64,000 bases of DNA from Gnetum montanum (lineage: Eukaryota > Streptophyta > Gnetopsida > Gnetales > Gnetaceae), in contig MNCI01016011.1 in assembly GCA_015680685.1 (NCBI GenBank), positions 286,825 to 350,824 of the forward strand, read 5' to 3'. The notes under the pieces were generated by a model. That model did not search any database and was not told where the DNA came from. It saw only the letters and a list, made by a program, of their open reading frames with translations. Shown here piece by piece: positions 1 through 12,771 of this stretch. Numbering within the stretch: position 1 is the first letter of the stretch; each line of letters opens with the position of its first letter. The translations under genes and the position numbers were made by a program.

Positions 1-1639
1 AAGGCCCTATATATGCATCTACTCTATCAATGGGGCCTCATATACAAAGCCTGTAGATGAAATTTTCAAACTTGAATATCTTGAAAAATACAAGGAATTT
101 TTGAATGAATTTGGAGTCCATGGAGTTCCAGAAAAGCCAAGAATATGATGAAATCATTAAGAGGATCTTTGAAAGCTTAAAAATTCAAAAATTTGATGGA
201 TAATGTGTGTATATAATAAAATATGTAAAGGAGCACATTGTTTGATGTAGAAGATGGATGTACAAAAGATTCTGGTTGTAAGAATGCCTAAGGATAAGGT
301 ACTTAATGAATCCAACCAAGAGATATGCAAGTCGATCCTCCTCATAGTAGGCACATGCCTTTTTTTCCCTTACATAACCTTAGCCTAAGGGGTTTATCGG
401 ACTCATAGGTGATTAATGTTTGATGGAAGTTAAGGACCAAAACCTAAAAGATTCTACCAAAGAATTCAAGCATGTTAAACAAAGATATGAAATCAAGAAC
501 ATGGATACTAGCAATGAGATGAGTTATGGGCAACATAGATGGATGATATAAAAGGTGCAATGGAATTCCAAATTGAGTTCATGACAAGTCCCTTGAGGAT
601 TTTGTATTTAAATGATCTAAGAAAATCCATCCTTAGTCTAAACTAAAACCAATCACCTTCAGTGACTTCACATCATCACTCCAAGACTGATCCACCCCCT
701 CAAGACATAAGAGTTCTCCCATAGAACAACCACCATTCCATAAAATGAAGAGAAGAGAATTAAGAAGTGAGAGAGGGCCTTACTTAGAGGGCACCTTCAA
801 GCATGGGTAACATGTCTTTCTAGTCCCATAACCAGTGCTTATAATTTGTTTACTTGTCTAAGGGGTGTGCTTTGAATTCCCATCATGTTTTTTTTAATGT
901 TTTTTTGATAAATTTTTTTTTTTACTTTTTTTCTTTTTAGATGGGAACAACACCATGCAAATACTTTATTTAACTTCTTATTATTATTTCACAAGGAATA
1001 GTAAGAAGTCTATGAAAACAATCATGCACCCAAGCAAGTAGAAGAGCACAAAGAGTATTGAGTTCCCTTAAAGTCACACCCTATGCAAACCTTTGAATCC
1101 TTTCCAATTCTAGAAACTACCAAGGTCATAACTTTGTTAAAATTTTATTTAATAAAAGGGACATCAAACTTCCAAAATAAGGAAAACCATAAGGTTTGTG
1201 AATCAGTGGATGTCATGGACTCACTAGTTGTTTCATGAAAAAGAAACCATGACTTAGCCATCAATACAAAAATTTAGAAATAGAAACCAGACATTAGTGA
1301 ATAAAATATTAAGCACAAACCACCATTAGTAATAGCTATAGCACCACTGTGTCCTATTGGCACAAAGCACGTTTATTAACAAAAATCAAAAAATCACACT
1401 AAAATAAAGTAAAATATATAAGAAAGTATAAAATATTCAAGAAAAATTTAAATGTACTAACGATGGTGTAAAAAAAAAGTGGCATAAAATAGGAAGAATT
1501 TGTAACAATCAAAAAGCTGTAAAATAAATAATTTGTAAAGACAAAAATGTGTAAAACAAAAACTAGGAAAATTGAGGAGCCATGTATATGATTAGCACAT
1601 ATGGCCATCTCCCCAAAGATTGAGTTGGAAGGAGGATAT

Positions 1640-2651
1640 CCAAAAAATTAAGCATGGTTACCCATCCATTGAGGTATTTGTTGCACTGACTTGCTTTGAC
1701 TCGTGGAAAGGCTTTATCTATCGGATGTTGACCAACTACTTTTTGTTTGGGTACTCAAGTTTGTATATGAGCATGGCCCTAGAAAGTAAGGTTTCATCAA
1801 TTATATAAGGTCCCTTCCAAAATGTTTGAAATTTGGTTTTCTAAGGTACGTGTATGGGATTCCAATAGAGAACCTTATCTCCCAATTGGAATTTTACTTT
1901 TCATATTCTAAGATCATGATGTTTCTTGTTGAATGCCTTGTGCACTTCATTTAAAGATAGGGATACCAATTGATTTTTTTCTAACACATTGAGGTTGATT
2001 AGTCTTTATTTTTATGCCAAACTTAGATCAAGATCCAAGTTACAGGCTATTGAGAGTGTACGGAGCTCGAATTGAATTGCGAACATTGAAATTTTTTCAT
2101 ACACCAACTCATATGGAGAGTAACCAATAGGAAGTTTCCATGTTGAGCAATAGGCCCAAAGAGCATCATTGAGTTTTGTGCCCCAGTCTCTCCTATATTT
2201 GCTAATAGTTCTTATTGGAATCTTTATGATCTTCTTGTTAGTCACCTCTACTTGACCATTGGCTTGGGGATGACAAGGTGTTGTTAATTTATGTTTAACC
2301 CCTAAGTGTTACATGAGTTTTTAAAAAGTAACACTTGTAAAATGGGTTCTATTGTTAAAAATCAATGCACATGGCACCCCAAACCTATTCACAACATTTT
2401 GTTATAGAAATCGAGCAATAGTGGATGATGTATAGTCAGTGATGGCTACTGCTTCTCCCCATTTGGTATAGTAGTTAATGGAAATGATTATATATGCCTT
2501 CCTATTGGACATGGGTGTGATGGAATCCATGAAATCTATGTCCCATATGTTAAATAATTCTAGTGGTTAAATCCACTATTGAGAATCCTCCATTCATGCA
2601 GTCATCCCATCATCTCATTGGCAGTGCTCACAAGATCAAACAAATTGATGG
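1640..2651 (-). pseudogene. integrase C-terminal remnant of element D
   Basis: The frame at 2012-2245 carries the Ty3 integrase segment 'LNDALWAYCSTWKLPIGYSP', nearly identical to that in element B. Homology to integrase continues upstream to about 2651, including the zinc-binding linker and the start of the catalytic core, and downstream to about 1640. Stops interrupt it. A purine-rich tract at 1606-1616 (minus) follows, as in A, B and C. Confidence 0.65.
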
Positions 2652-3900
2652 CTCTAGCTATGATATGGCAAAGATGTTTCCACTAAGAATAACGATGGCC
2701 AAGGCATTAGTGTATGAGAGAATATTATCTACTTATGATAGCATCCAAGGGTTCATGGTTTCCTTTCTTTCATCCATGGATCTACCTACTCAAATTAGAC
2801 ACTCTGGATTATGTTTCATACTTATCAATAAATAGCTTAAGAATTATCCTCCACCTATAGATGGATTCCAACTTCAAGAAGCGATACCAACTTTTTACCT
2901 CTTTCATGAGGGTCTTGGGAAATATCTTGACTTTTTTCCAATCATTTTTGATATTTTTTAAGGCACAAGCATTGTTAAAAAATTGAAGATGTGTCTATGG
3001 ATCAAAATTATACCCCCTCCTAAGTCTAGGAATATTATTCATATCCGACTATCTTTCACATGCCTAGTTGAAATTTTTATAGCCTCTACAATATTTAGCA
3101 TGCTTTAAGTTGATAGTAAAGGCTCATCATCATTATTATTTCAGTTTCACCAATGATTTCCTCTATTACCCCTTTGATCATTATGGGCCTGGCGATCATC
3201 ATTATTGTGCCATTGTTCACCTCCATCATCATTGTTCTTTCTACAACATTTTTCAAAACTAAAAGAGGGAGGAGAACTACCACCATCATGGTATCTTCCA
3301 ACTTCCCATTTTTTGTCATGGCCATGTTCATCAATTTTCTTATCATCTTGATGTTTGTCCGAGTGCCTACCTTGACTACTATCTTTATTTAAACTTGGGT
3401 TGCTGATAGTGAAGCATAGATTCAAGGTCACACCTCCATCATCAATAACAAGGGGTGGATAATTTTTAAGTTGAGAGCCCCCAAAGAGAGGATCCTCATT
3501 ATTGACTTGGTTAAGCAAGAATAAGAGATTGATGAATCGTTTCCCCGTCACAAAATCATGGTGCTTCTCTTGGTGTTAATCTCTCCTGCATTATGTTTTA
3601 GTGGGATGGTAGTCCTAGTAGTCATAATCATGCACAATGTACTCCTCTTGAAGATTGTGGATGCCTAACTCCTTAAGAGTTTGAAGCAGCATCATGGGCA
3701 TAGATCAATTAAGAGGCATTACAATGTTGTCTTCTATATCACACCATCGCAGTCAAACACATACTCATCTAGGTGAAGTCAAACACATACTCAACTAGAT
3801 GAGTATATACCACCTTGCATTCTTGATAGACTAATCATTTAGCATCATCACACCTATGAGAAGAAGAAATTTTTTAATACAAATAAAATATCAATGTGCT
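2652..3900 (-). pseudogene. gag remnant of element D
   Basis: Minus-strand translation around 3147-3551 gives a His/Asp-rich gag N-terminal domain like the one in elements A and B, with the same order of segments. It carries stops and frame changes, and the start codon seen in A and B is not preserved. At its 3' side it fuses abruptly to integrase sequence near 2651. Gag would form the virus-like particle; this copy cannot make a full-length product. Confidence 0.6.
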
Positions 3901-4024
3901 TATGTAATAATATTTATGATGAGAATGATGTTGACCTTAGGGTTCATCCAAAAATGTTAATGATATTCACTAAACTTAGATAGTACATGTTTCAAAATAA
4001 AAGAGTCCTCAACAATGGCACTAA

Positions 4025-4957
4025 TGATGAGTAGTGAAGGGTACCCCTATCCCCAACCATATGAATCATGAAATGTTCATACATGATCCAATCGAATTCT
4101 GTAGACTCTATGTCTTCCAATACACTAGTCTTCTAGGAAGTGAACTTTGCCCTAATAGTCATTCATTGTCTTCTTAATTACACTTATGATGCATAAAGGT
4201 ATGGTTAAGTGTACTCAAGGCATATGATTTTTATTATTTTATGTTTTATGCTCTTGTTGCTTAAAATAGAGAAATGAAGTAATTTAATAACTAATTTAAT
4301 TTAACTAATTAACTAATCTCTAACTAGTCCTAACATAAGCATCCAATCTTACTTTCCATACACATCATAAACCCACGTATCCACTACTAGGTTTACCAAG
4401 CACTACACTACTAGGCAAACCAAGTAATAACGCTGTTGGGATTACCAAGCAAGTAAGTGTTTACACTTGAAGTGGTCGTACTTATGTGTTTAATCTATTT
4501 ATTTTAATTAATTAACTAATCACTTAAAGTTTAACTTAGCTTAATTAATTGCATAATTAATGAAAATAATAAATGCATAAATAAATTATTAATCTAATCC
4601 AAGTGCTACAAGGTTTGATTAAAAGGCTCATCTTTATTGTTGTTCACACTGGTGTCTTCAAGTAAAACAATGTTCGAATAAAGATCCATACACTTTCTAA
4701 ATCCTACAAGAAGCACTCAGAGAAATATTCTAACTCTCAAATGGAAAAACTACAAGAGCTCTACTACAACTATCACATGACCTCCATAAAGATGGCTAGT
4801 AAGCATGTCTTTATAGTTTTTATTCTAGAGCTACATCGACGGGGCCCCATAGACATAAAAAATGCTACATTGACATGACCCTATCAATGCGAAAACACCA
4901 CGTAGACAGGGCTATGTCAATGGGGGCCTGTCAATGCAACATAATGATAATTCATCA
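4025..4957 (-). repeat. 5' LTR of element D (933 bp)
   Basis: On the plus strand it begins TGATGAGTAG and ends TTCATCA, so it has TG..CA ends. It aligns by eye with the LTRs of A, H and I. The flank inside the element (plus 4005-4024) reads on the minus strand as a degenerate TTGGCGCCATTG-type primer site. The mate LTR is not in the window, so no TSD can be tested. Confidence 0.7.
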
Positions 4958-5180
4958 ATATTCAAGGATATGATTTCTCATCTTTGTAGATGATGTACCA
5001 CTCAAAAAAGAAAATTTTTATAAACATGTAAGCTTGAAGGTAAATGTTGATAAAACATAAATATTAATATGTGGAATTAATAATAGAATTATAATTTTTA
5101 GCAAAAAAATAAAAAATTTGATGTTATGGATATATATAGATATTTGGAATAAAAATGCAATTAAAAATATAAATAAAAAT

Positions 5181-6000
5181 TGATGAGTGGCGAGGTACCC
5201 CTACACCCAACCATACGAATACGAGCGTTCACACAAAATCTGGTCAAACTCTAAGGACTAAATGCTCATGCGCCTTCACAAAATAAGGATGGATTATGCG
5301 ATCATTGTCTTCCCAAGCTTACTTATACGACACGATTGTATTGTTAAGTAAACCTGAGGTATGTGATTTTTATGGCTTTTTATGTTTTATGTTCCTGGTG
5401 CTTAAAGTGGAGAAATGAAATAAGTGAGTAACTAATTTAATTTAACTAATCAACTATGCTCTAGCTAGCCCTAACACAAGCATTCATTCCCACTTTCTGG
5501 ACACATCTTAAACCAGTGTAGCACTACTGGGATTACCAAATGCTAGTCGTTATTGGGTTACCAAGTGTTCCTCGTATGCTCGAAGTGGTCGTATTGAGTG
5601 TGATTACTTGTTGAAGATTAATAACTCTATAAAAACAAAATCAATTAACTAATGAAAGCATGAACTAATTGTAAATAACATTAAATACAATAAATAAGCT
5701 ATTCTGAATGTTGCAAGGTTTATCACATAGTGCATCATTATTTCTAGATACAAGGTGTGCTCAGGTACACAATGCTCGAATAAAGATCCATTCACTTTAT
5801 GACTCCTATTGTAGGAACCTAGAAATAATTCTAACTCTAAAAGGAAAAATTGCAAAATTTTGAGTAAGGGACTAAGAAACTAACTACGAAACCAACTGCC
5901 CCAGTCTCTTATTTATAGGCAATGAGATAGGTTCTAATATCGAATGTCCGATATCACTTGGTGGGCTCCAATATCGTAGATCCTATATCGCGACTCATCA
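5181..6000 (-). repeat. 3' LTR of element A
   Basis: Starts TGATGAGTGGCG and ends CGACTCATCA on the plus strand. Next to its inner edge, plus 6001-6010 reads on the minus strand as a G-rich polypurine tract (TGTGGGGGTA), the expected plus-strand primer. Remnants of the GATATC array lie in U3 (about 5940-5995). Confidence 0.85.
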
Positions 6001-6199
6001 TACCCCCACAACTAAATGAAAATCCATCCTTGAGTTTCTTACAAAATATTGAGAAGGTATGGTATTATTGACTGAATGATAACTGACGGTGACATCAAGT
6101 GACAGACTCAAAGTTCCCAGTGAATAGATTGACAAACATATTACAGCATTGTGTTGAACATTGTACATAGATGACATCCAGACCCTCATTTGACAGCTT

Positions 6200-6232
<33 letters not shown>

Positions 6233-7954
6233 AAAGAAAATGCAGCACATTGTTGTCGTTGTCAAAATTGTGCACATCATTGTTCATTCATGGCCACATG
6301 ATCAAGCTCGTTCCTTGCGTAAATGCTCTAGCTCTAGTCCATCCTAAGTTCTTCCTCCTATCCCAATCCATTGTTCATGTGATCGCCATTTACACACACA
6401 ACACAGTTACAAATTAGCAAGGATATACCTTGCCTCAATATGAAGCACATTGGCTAGGTTGTGGGTATGGCAGGTACTAGGTTAGAGGTTTATAGCTAAT
6501 AACTACCCAAGGTGTAGGGGTGAGATAAGTAATGGAATGGAAAAAATATTTGCAATGGGGACCTCCACAACTAAGAGTAAACCTCTAGTAGTGATCAGAT
6601 GGAAATCAAAAAAACAAGAAATATGACAGAACTAACAATGGTGAAGCAATATGACAGAACTAACAATGGTGAAGCCATTAAGATAAAACAAAAATGGATG
6701 TCACTGATGGGGTGAAATGAGAAATAGTTGATTGCAGGAAATGTTTAAAGGAGAAAGCTTAACAATTGCACCAAAAAGGAATGCTAGTGGGTCCTTCCCA
6801 AAGTAGGTTCATGCCCTTTATGCCCTAACAAACCTACAAACCAAAGAGTCCGTAGGCTCTAAGAATGACATATAGAAACAATGGTTAAGAACTTACCCAC
6901 AAGAGTTTACCAAAGAATAACAATGTATCAACCAAGATATAGACTAATCGTAAAATCAACAATGAGGTGAAATATGGAAAGCAATAAGGAAAGAGAGAAT
7001 GGAATGGAATGAAATCCCAAAATCAAGGTTGTGTAAAGTCCCTTATATAGTATGTGATTAAGGTGACTTAATAGAATTCATTCCAAATCCAAATTAAGAC
7101 TAATCACATCCAGTGGCCTCACATCAATACACTTAACTAACCCATCCTCCTGAAGCAACAAGAATGTGTCCACAGATCCACCACCATTCCAACAAGAGAA
7201 AAAATAGAGAAGCAGGAAGTGAGAAAGGGCCTTAGTTAGAGGGAACCTTCAGGCATGGTTAGCATGTCTTTCTAGTGCCATAACTAGTGCTCATAGCCCA
7301 TGTTTCTTTATTATGTCTAAGGGGTGTGTTTTTAATTCTCACTATTTTTTTTTTTACATGAGAACCACACCATGCAAAGACTTATTTAATTTAGTTAAAT
7401 TCCCAATATTGGTCAATAGCAGAATGGTAGAAAACTTATGAAAAACATCCAAGTACCCAAGAGAATAGCCAGCAAAAATGTGTCAAATCCCTTGAAGTCA
7501 CAGCCTTTTCAGTCCATTTAAACCTTTCCTTGGTTTGAAGAATACCAAGCCACTAATTTATTAATAAGTTTACTTAGAAAAAGGGACATTTACATTTCCA
7601 AAACACAAGAAGACCATAGAGTTGTATAGATGAATAGGTGACATGGACTCATTGCCTATTTTATCAAAAGAACCCATATCTTAGCATCAACATTAAAAGT
7701 CAAAGGTAAAAGCCAAACAATAGCAATCCACACTATTATAATGCAATCCACCACCATGAGCACTTATTATATGACGAGTGAGAGTAGATCAAAAAAAATG
7801 TAATAGAGAAAGGAATAGTAAAAATGTTAATGATGGTATAAAACAAAAATAAGCAAATATTAAAAATGTGTAAAATAAAAATGCATAAAATAAAAAAGAC
7901 AAAGGAACTGAGAGCTTTAGAATGGTTAGCATTAGTGGCCATCTCCCCCATGAT
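6001..7954 (-). other. 3' untranslated tail of element A with internal and terminal polypurine tracts
   Basis: No convincing reading frame. A purine tract (minus of 7940-7952) immediately follows integrase, and the LTR-adjacent tract is at 6001-6010. The intervening sequence aligns by eye with the tails of B (62.21-63.18 kb) and D (about 0.5-1.6 kb). A (GA)n microsatellite lies inside it. Confidence 0.6.
6202..6230. repeat. (GA)n microsatellite
   Basis: About 14 uninterrupted GA dinucleotides inside the tail of element A. Confidence 0.95.
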
Positions 7955-9328
7955 TGATTTGGAAGGAGGAGATCCAAAATAATAATCAAGGTTATTCATT
8001 AATAGAGGTAGTGTTAGTACTAGCCGTTTTAGGCTCATAGAAAGGTTTGGTTTGCTACATGTTGACTAATAATTTTCCATCTAAGCTTTCAAGTTTATAG
8101 ATCATCATGGCCCTTGAAGGGAAAGTTTCATGAATGATATAAGGTCCTTCCCACAGTGTTTGAAATTTAGTTCATTGTGGCACATGTGTGGGATTCCAAT
8201 ACAGAATCTTATCTCCTAGTTGGTATTTGACTTTCCTAATCCTTAGGTCATGACATTGCTTGTTAAAGGCCTTGTGCAATTAGTTGGATAATAGGGTAGC
8301 TAATCGATTTTCATCTATCAAGTTAAAGTTCATTAACTATTCTTTTTGTGCTAGATTGAGGTCAAGGTTGAGGTCACATGCTATAGATAGTGTACAAAGC
8401 TCAGACTGGATAGGAAGTGTCAGAATTTTACCGTACACCAACTCATAGGGAGAGTAGCCTATAGGGAGTTTCCATGTGGAGCAGTATGCCCAAAGGGCAT
8501 CATTTAGTTTGGTGGTCTAGTCTCACCTATATTTGCTAATGGTTCATGTCATATTTTTGTGACCTCCCTATTGGTAACTTCGGCTTGGCCATTCGCTTGA
8601 GGATGATATGGTGTAGTCAGCTTATGCTCAACTCCTAAGCATTACATTAACTTTCAAAAAGTTGCACCTATAAAATTTGTACCATTATCAAAAATAAGTA
8701 CATGATGCATGACAAATCTATTTAGGATTTATTTTTGAACAAATTGGGTAGCAGTAGATGATGTACAGTCGGTGATAGCGGCCACTTCTGCCCACTTTGT
8801 AAAATAGTTAGCAACAACAATAATGTAGGCCTTTCCATTGGACATTGGTGTAATATGCCTAATAAAATCAATTCCCCATATGTCGAAGGGTTCTAAGGGT
8901 TGAATGCATTGTTGTGGACCCTCCATTCTAGCAGTCATTCCCTCATTGCATTGGTAGCACTCACAAGATTGGACAAAATGATGAGCATCCCAGAATAATG
9001 TAGGCCAATAATATCTTGCAAGTAATATTTTAATGGTTGTTCATATCCTAGTGTAATGACCCCCACAAGGGCCCTCATGAGCATCTTGGAGAACTTGCAA
9101 TTGATCTGCATCAGGAACATACCATCGGACCAAGCCATCAGAACATACCTTATAAAGTTGTTTATTGATTTCCATGAAATATTTGGCTTGATGAAGAAAC
9201 TATTGTTTTTTTTAATGTCCAACCCTTATGGTGTTTCGTGTGTAAGAACATAGGTAAGAATGCTACTATACCAATTTGTCTCTGTGGTTTATTGATTTTT
9301 TACTACACCTACAAAGAGGAGTTCATCA
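7955..9328 (-). pseudogene. integrase of element A
   Basis: Minus-strand frames 8935-9222 and 8729-8938 carry the integrase zinc region (Gly-Gly-His-Tyr followed by an HH..C..C pattern with 'SCECYQ') and the catalytic core start 'FDIWGIDF'. The frame breaks several times before the end. It joins directly to the post-protease linker at about 9328, so no RT lies between. In the family it inserts cDNA into host DNA with a D,D-35-E active site. Confidence 0.7.
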
Positions 9329-10070
9329 AGGATTTTCAACTTCCCCAAGTTGATATTTTCGTTATCAAGACTTGGAAGTTGGAGATGGACTTGCCCTAAT
9401 GTAACTATGCTATTGATGTAGGCACAAGTCAAGCTCTCAGTTGGTTCCATGCATATAGTTGAATTACTCTCTTGGTCAACTTTCAACCACTGGGTGCCTT
9501 CCTGTCTTGTGGCTATTGCATACAGGCATCTTTGAATATCCATTACTTGTGCACACTAGTTGCATGTAGGTAGTGTCAAGCATTGTAAAAACCAGGACTT
9601 ATGCATGTAGTTGCACCTTGTGTCACTATATGTGATGCATGGAACTTTCTTCTTCTCAATCTTTCCAAATGTATTTTCTTTTAATATTTCTGGGGAAAGA
9701 TCATGTATTCCTAGGCACGCATCAATCTTGCTTAGCCATGCTCTTCCCATTATGATTGGGAAGTCCCCCTTACAGTTGTTGACTTGAATTACTAGGAAAT
9801 CAACTAGATACGACCACCCACAAATAGTGGTGACAATGTCCTCTACTAGTCCAAATGGGATAGTGATGGACTGGTCAGCCAACTCTAAACGAATGTTACT
9901 CTTTTTTAGTGGAGGCAAGTTCCAGGCTTTGTACATTTCTTGAGAAATTAAGTTAACACCAAACCTGAATCCAAAAGAGCTTTGCAAGGCTCATTCCCAG
10001 TGATTTGCAAATATATAAGAGGACTTCCAGGATCAGATAATTTCCTAGGAAGATGACCAGCTTTAGTCTA
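9329..10070 (-). pseudogene. aspartic protease region of element A
   Basis: An uninterrupted 143-codon frame (9556-9987) encodes the retropepsin fold: a 'GVNLIS' strand, 'RLELADQSI', and the 'PIIMGRAWL' flap/ILG-like motif. Just upstream, minus-strand sequence encodes the catalytic Asp-Ser-Gly, but a single-base shift relative to B separates it from GVNLIS. In B the Gly has become Cys instead. The function in the family is cleavage of the Gag-Pol precursor. Confidence 0.7.
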
Positions 10071-10699
10071 ATTGGTAATGGTGTAGGTTAGCATGACAGT
10101 ATGTGTTGGGTGTGGTCCTTGGTTCGAAGGAAGCTCTGAAGGTTCAAATGATGATGGTGAGGCATTTGGACAATTAGTAGCTTGTGGCTGTAAGGACTTG
10201 GCTAAATTGTTGGTTCTAAAAAAATTTCTTTTCTTTGATCAATTTTTTAAACCAATACTAGATTGAGGATTGACAACCATTGTAGTGTTACATTGCTGCA
10301 ACTGGGCAAGAAGCTCACCCTGCATAGTTGAAGCATGCGGTAATGGAGCTAAGGGTGGAAGAGGTGTAGTCAAATGAGAAGGATAGTTCATTTATTAAAC
10401 ATAACCCTTGGGAGGAGGGGTTCTATAATACTCATGGGCCTGGTAGTGAGGTTGAGAAGTGATGTGACTAGTGGAGTCACATGGAGAGATCGGTTGCTAA
10501 ACATAATACCTGTATGGGTTAGGTTAACGGGAAGGGCATTGTTGACATGGTAATGGCATTCCCCATGACTGTGGGTGTTGCCATTGTTGATATTGTTCAT
10601 TTGGTTGTGGTGGAGTTCCACTTGGATAATATGTCAAGGGTTGGTGGAACTGCCTTAGATTACCCTGAGGATAAGGTAACCTTCGAGGTGTTTTTCATA

Positions 10700-12634
10700 T
10701 ATCTAATCATGGATTTAGTGCATACACCCCATACTCTCGCAAATGTGACACTATTAGGCAACATCCTTTAGGATGGTCATATTGGCATATCTCACACCTA
10801 CCATCATTATCTGTGTATGAATCCACAACCTCCTCAATGACGAAAACTTTTCCCTTACCCTTGTTACGTGCATATTCAGCTTCTTTCTTTTTCCTTTTCT
10901 CTCGGTCACTACCCTACTCTCTAGACTTCTCTACTATTTTTAGAATGGTTTGCAATTTATCATCTAGGAAATTCCACATTTGATCTACCTTTGCTAATAA
11001 TTCTGATGCAAATTTTTGAATGGGCACAGTCTTCCTATTCACCATCTCTTCGAGTGGTGACTCTTCTTCATCTTTACAAAATCTAACTTCCTTATTTTAG
11101 AGGGAAGGATCTCTGTTGTATTCCTCTACACTTTCTCTTTTTCTTAATTCACCTTCCTCTTTCGCAAGTTGCTCCAACAATCTTTGTATTTGATGGGCTC
11201 TGAGCTTAGATAACCTTCCTTGGGCATAAGTCCCAAGGGTTCTTCGCGTCACGTACCTAAGCCTCTCTATAAGATGGCATAGTTGTTCCCTTTGTGAGTA
11301 ACCATAGCCAAGGCAACAATGTACTAATGCATAATATCAGCCCATGGAAGCATCCAAGGGTTTATGTCTTCTTTGTTTCTATCCTTGGATTTTCTTACGT
11401 AGGTTGGACACTCAAGAGTATGTTTGATATTTATCATTGAATAGCTCCACCATGGTAATCCATCGATGAATGGATTCTAGTTCTAAGGACCGATACTAGC
11501 TTTCTACTTCCTTGATTAGTATCTATGAAAACAACTTTAGTTTTTTCCACTCATTTTCTATATTTTTCAAGGCACATGTATCATGAAACACTTGTAGATT
11601 TTTTTTTTGAGGATCAGCATTGTATCCTCCTTCAAATCATGGGATGTTGTTCATGTCTAGTCTTTTGATCCTACTATCCTTTTGGTGCCTTGTTGGAATC
11701 CTAACAGCCTCTATTATGTCTAACATACTTCGGGTGGCAAGTAGGGGTTCATCGTGATCGTACTGTCTATGGCATCTATGATGCATATGCTATTCCCTAC
11801 TCTCCCTTCTTTTGTGATGTGTTTCTTTGGAATGCCCTCGTCTCCTTTCTCAACTATTTTTTCTATGATCTCTATTTCACTTACCATTTTCCTCATGGTC
11901 TTTCCCTTTGTGACTACATTCAAATCTCTAAGGAGAGGGGGAAGGAGATGATGAAGGTAAAGAGAAAGGAGGAATAGCATCGTGATAGTGTCTATCACTT
12001 TCTCTTTGATGGTCATGGCCTCAGTCGTAGTTATGATTGAAATGTCCATCATCATCATGTATTCATGTTCCTTTTTTAGACCCTTTGTGTCCATTCGTAT
12101 CAAAACCTAGGTTATGAATGGTTAAGTGAAGATTCTGATACCAACTCCTTGACCGAAGTCAACGAGAGGAATATCGTTATGTGGAAAACCTCCCGAGGCA
12201 GGTTTACTGCCCTCAGTTTCACTTATGACATACAAGACATCTTGAGACCACTTTCCCTTCATAGGTTTGTAATGTCTCTCCTATTGTAGGTCCCTTTGAT
12301 GTTGCACCTCTGTGGATCAATAATCTCTCAAATCTTGTTCATGCAAAACATACTCCGATTGTAAGTGCTGCATACCAATTTGTGTGAGAGCATGAAGAAG
12401 CATGCTTGCGATTGAGCGATCAAGGGGTAACACTATGTTACCTTCTAAATCCCACCAATGTAGTTCTTCATCCAAGTGGAGGATAAAGGTAAAGTTTGTT
12501 ATATACTCATTAGGATGAATGTATACTAAGCAAAACTATTGGGGTACTAGTGAATTATCCTATACATTCTACCTCCAATTATTCCTGGTGTCAAACCTAG
12601 GTGGTGAAGCACTCTCATAAGAAGAAGGAGACAT
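10700..12634 (-). pseudogene. gag of element A
   Basis: An ATG at 12634 begins a frame starting MSPSSYESA, matching the gag start of B (MSPSSYKSA at 55997). The frame has several in-frame stops, including a TAG at 12536-12538 shared with B. The nucleocapsid end carries CEICQYDHPKGC, a C-x2-C-x3-H-x3-C knuckle, encoded near 10760-10800. The gag core equivalent to the C and B cores lies around 11.5-11.7 kb. It would package element RNA but is broken here. Confidence 0.7.
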
Positions 12635-12751
12635 GATTGATTATTTAGTGTGCAATACTCTCTTTTTGATGATTATAAAATAACTAACCCTAAGGGTTCG
12701 TTCCAACAATGGAAATATTTTCTAAGTTCTAATCAGCGCAGAAACAACAAA

Positions 12752-12771
12752 ATCCCTGTCAATGGCACCAA
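12752..12771 (-). other. primer-binding site of element A, tRNA-Asp type
   Basis: Directly inside the 5' LTR the minus strand reads TTGGTGCCATTGACAGGGAT. From known plant tRNA-Asp 3' ends, the matching primer site would be TGGCGCCGTTGCCGGGGA. The resemblance, with several transitions, supports tRNA-Asp priming, which is typical of Athila-type elements. Confidence 0.65.

Larger units (their letters stand above)
1..4957 (-). mobile_element. Athila-like Ty3 LTR retrotransposon D, internally deleted, left end outside window
   Basis: In minus orientation the order is 5' LTR (4025-4957), a degenerate tRNA-Asp-type PBS just below 4025, a gag remnant, the C-terminal part of integrase and an untranslated tail running off the window. 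The tail matches the tails of elements A and B, for example around 1210-1265. Protease, RT, RNase H and the first part of integrase are missing: integrase homology stops near 2651 and gag homology starts at the same point. No 3' LTR is visible before base 1. The Ty3 assignment rests on the gag and integrase; the Athila/Tat placement rests on PBS type and gag style. Confidence 0.75.

Noticed and set aside
1-60. Similarity of the first bases (CTATCAATGGGGCC) to the U3 end of element D's LTR
   Set aside because: Too short and lacking the expected LTR edge and polypurine tract, so I did not call a 3' LTR for D here.
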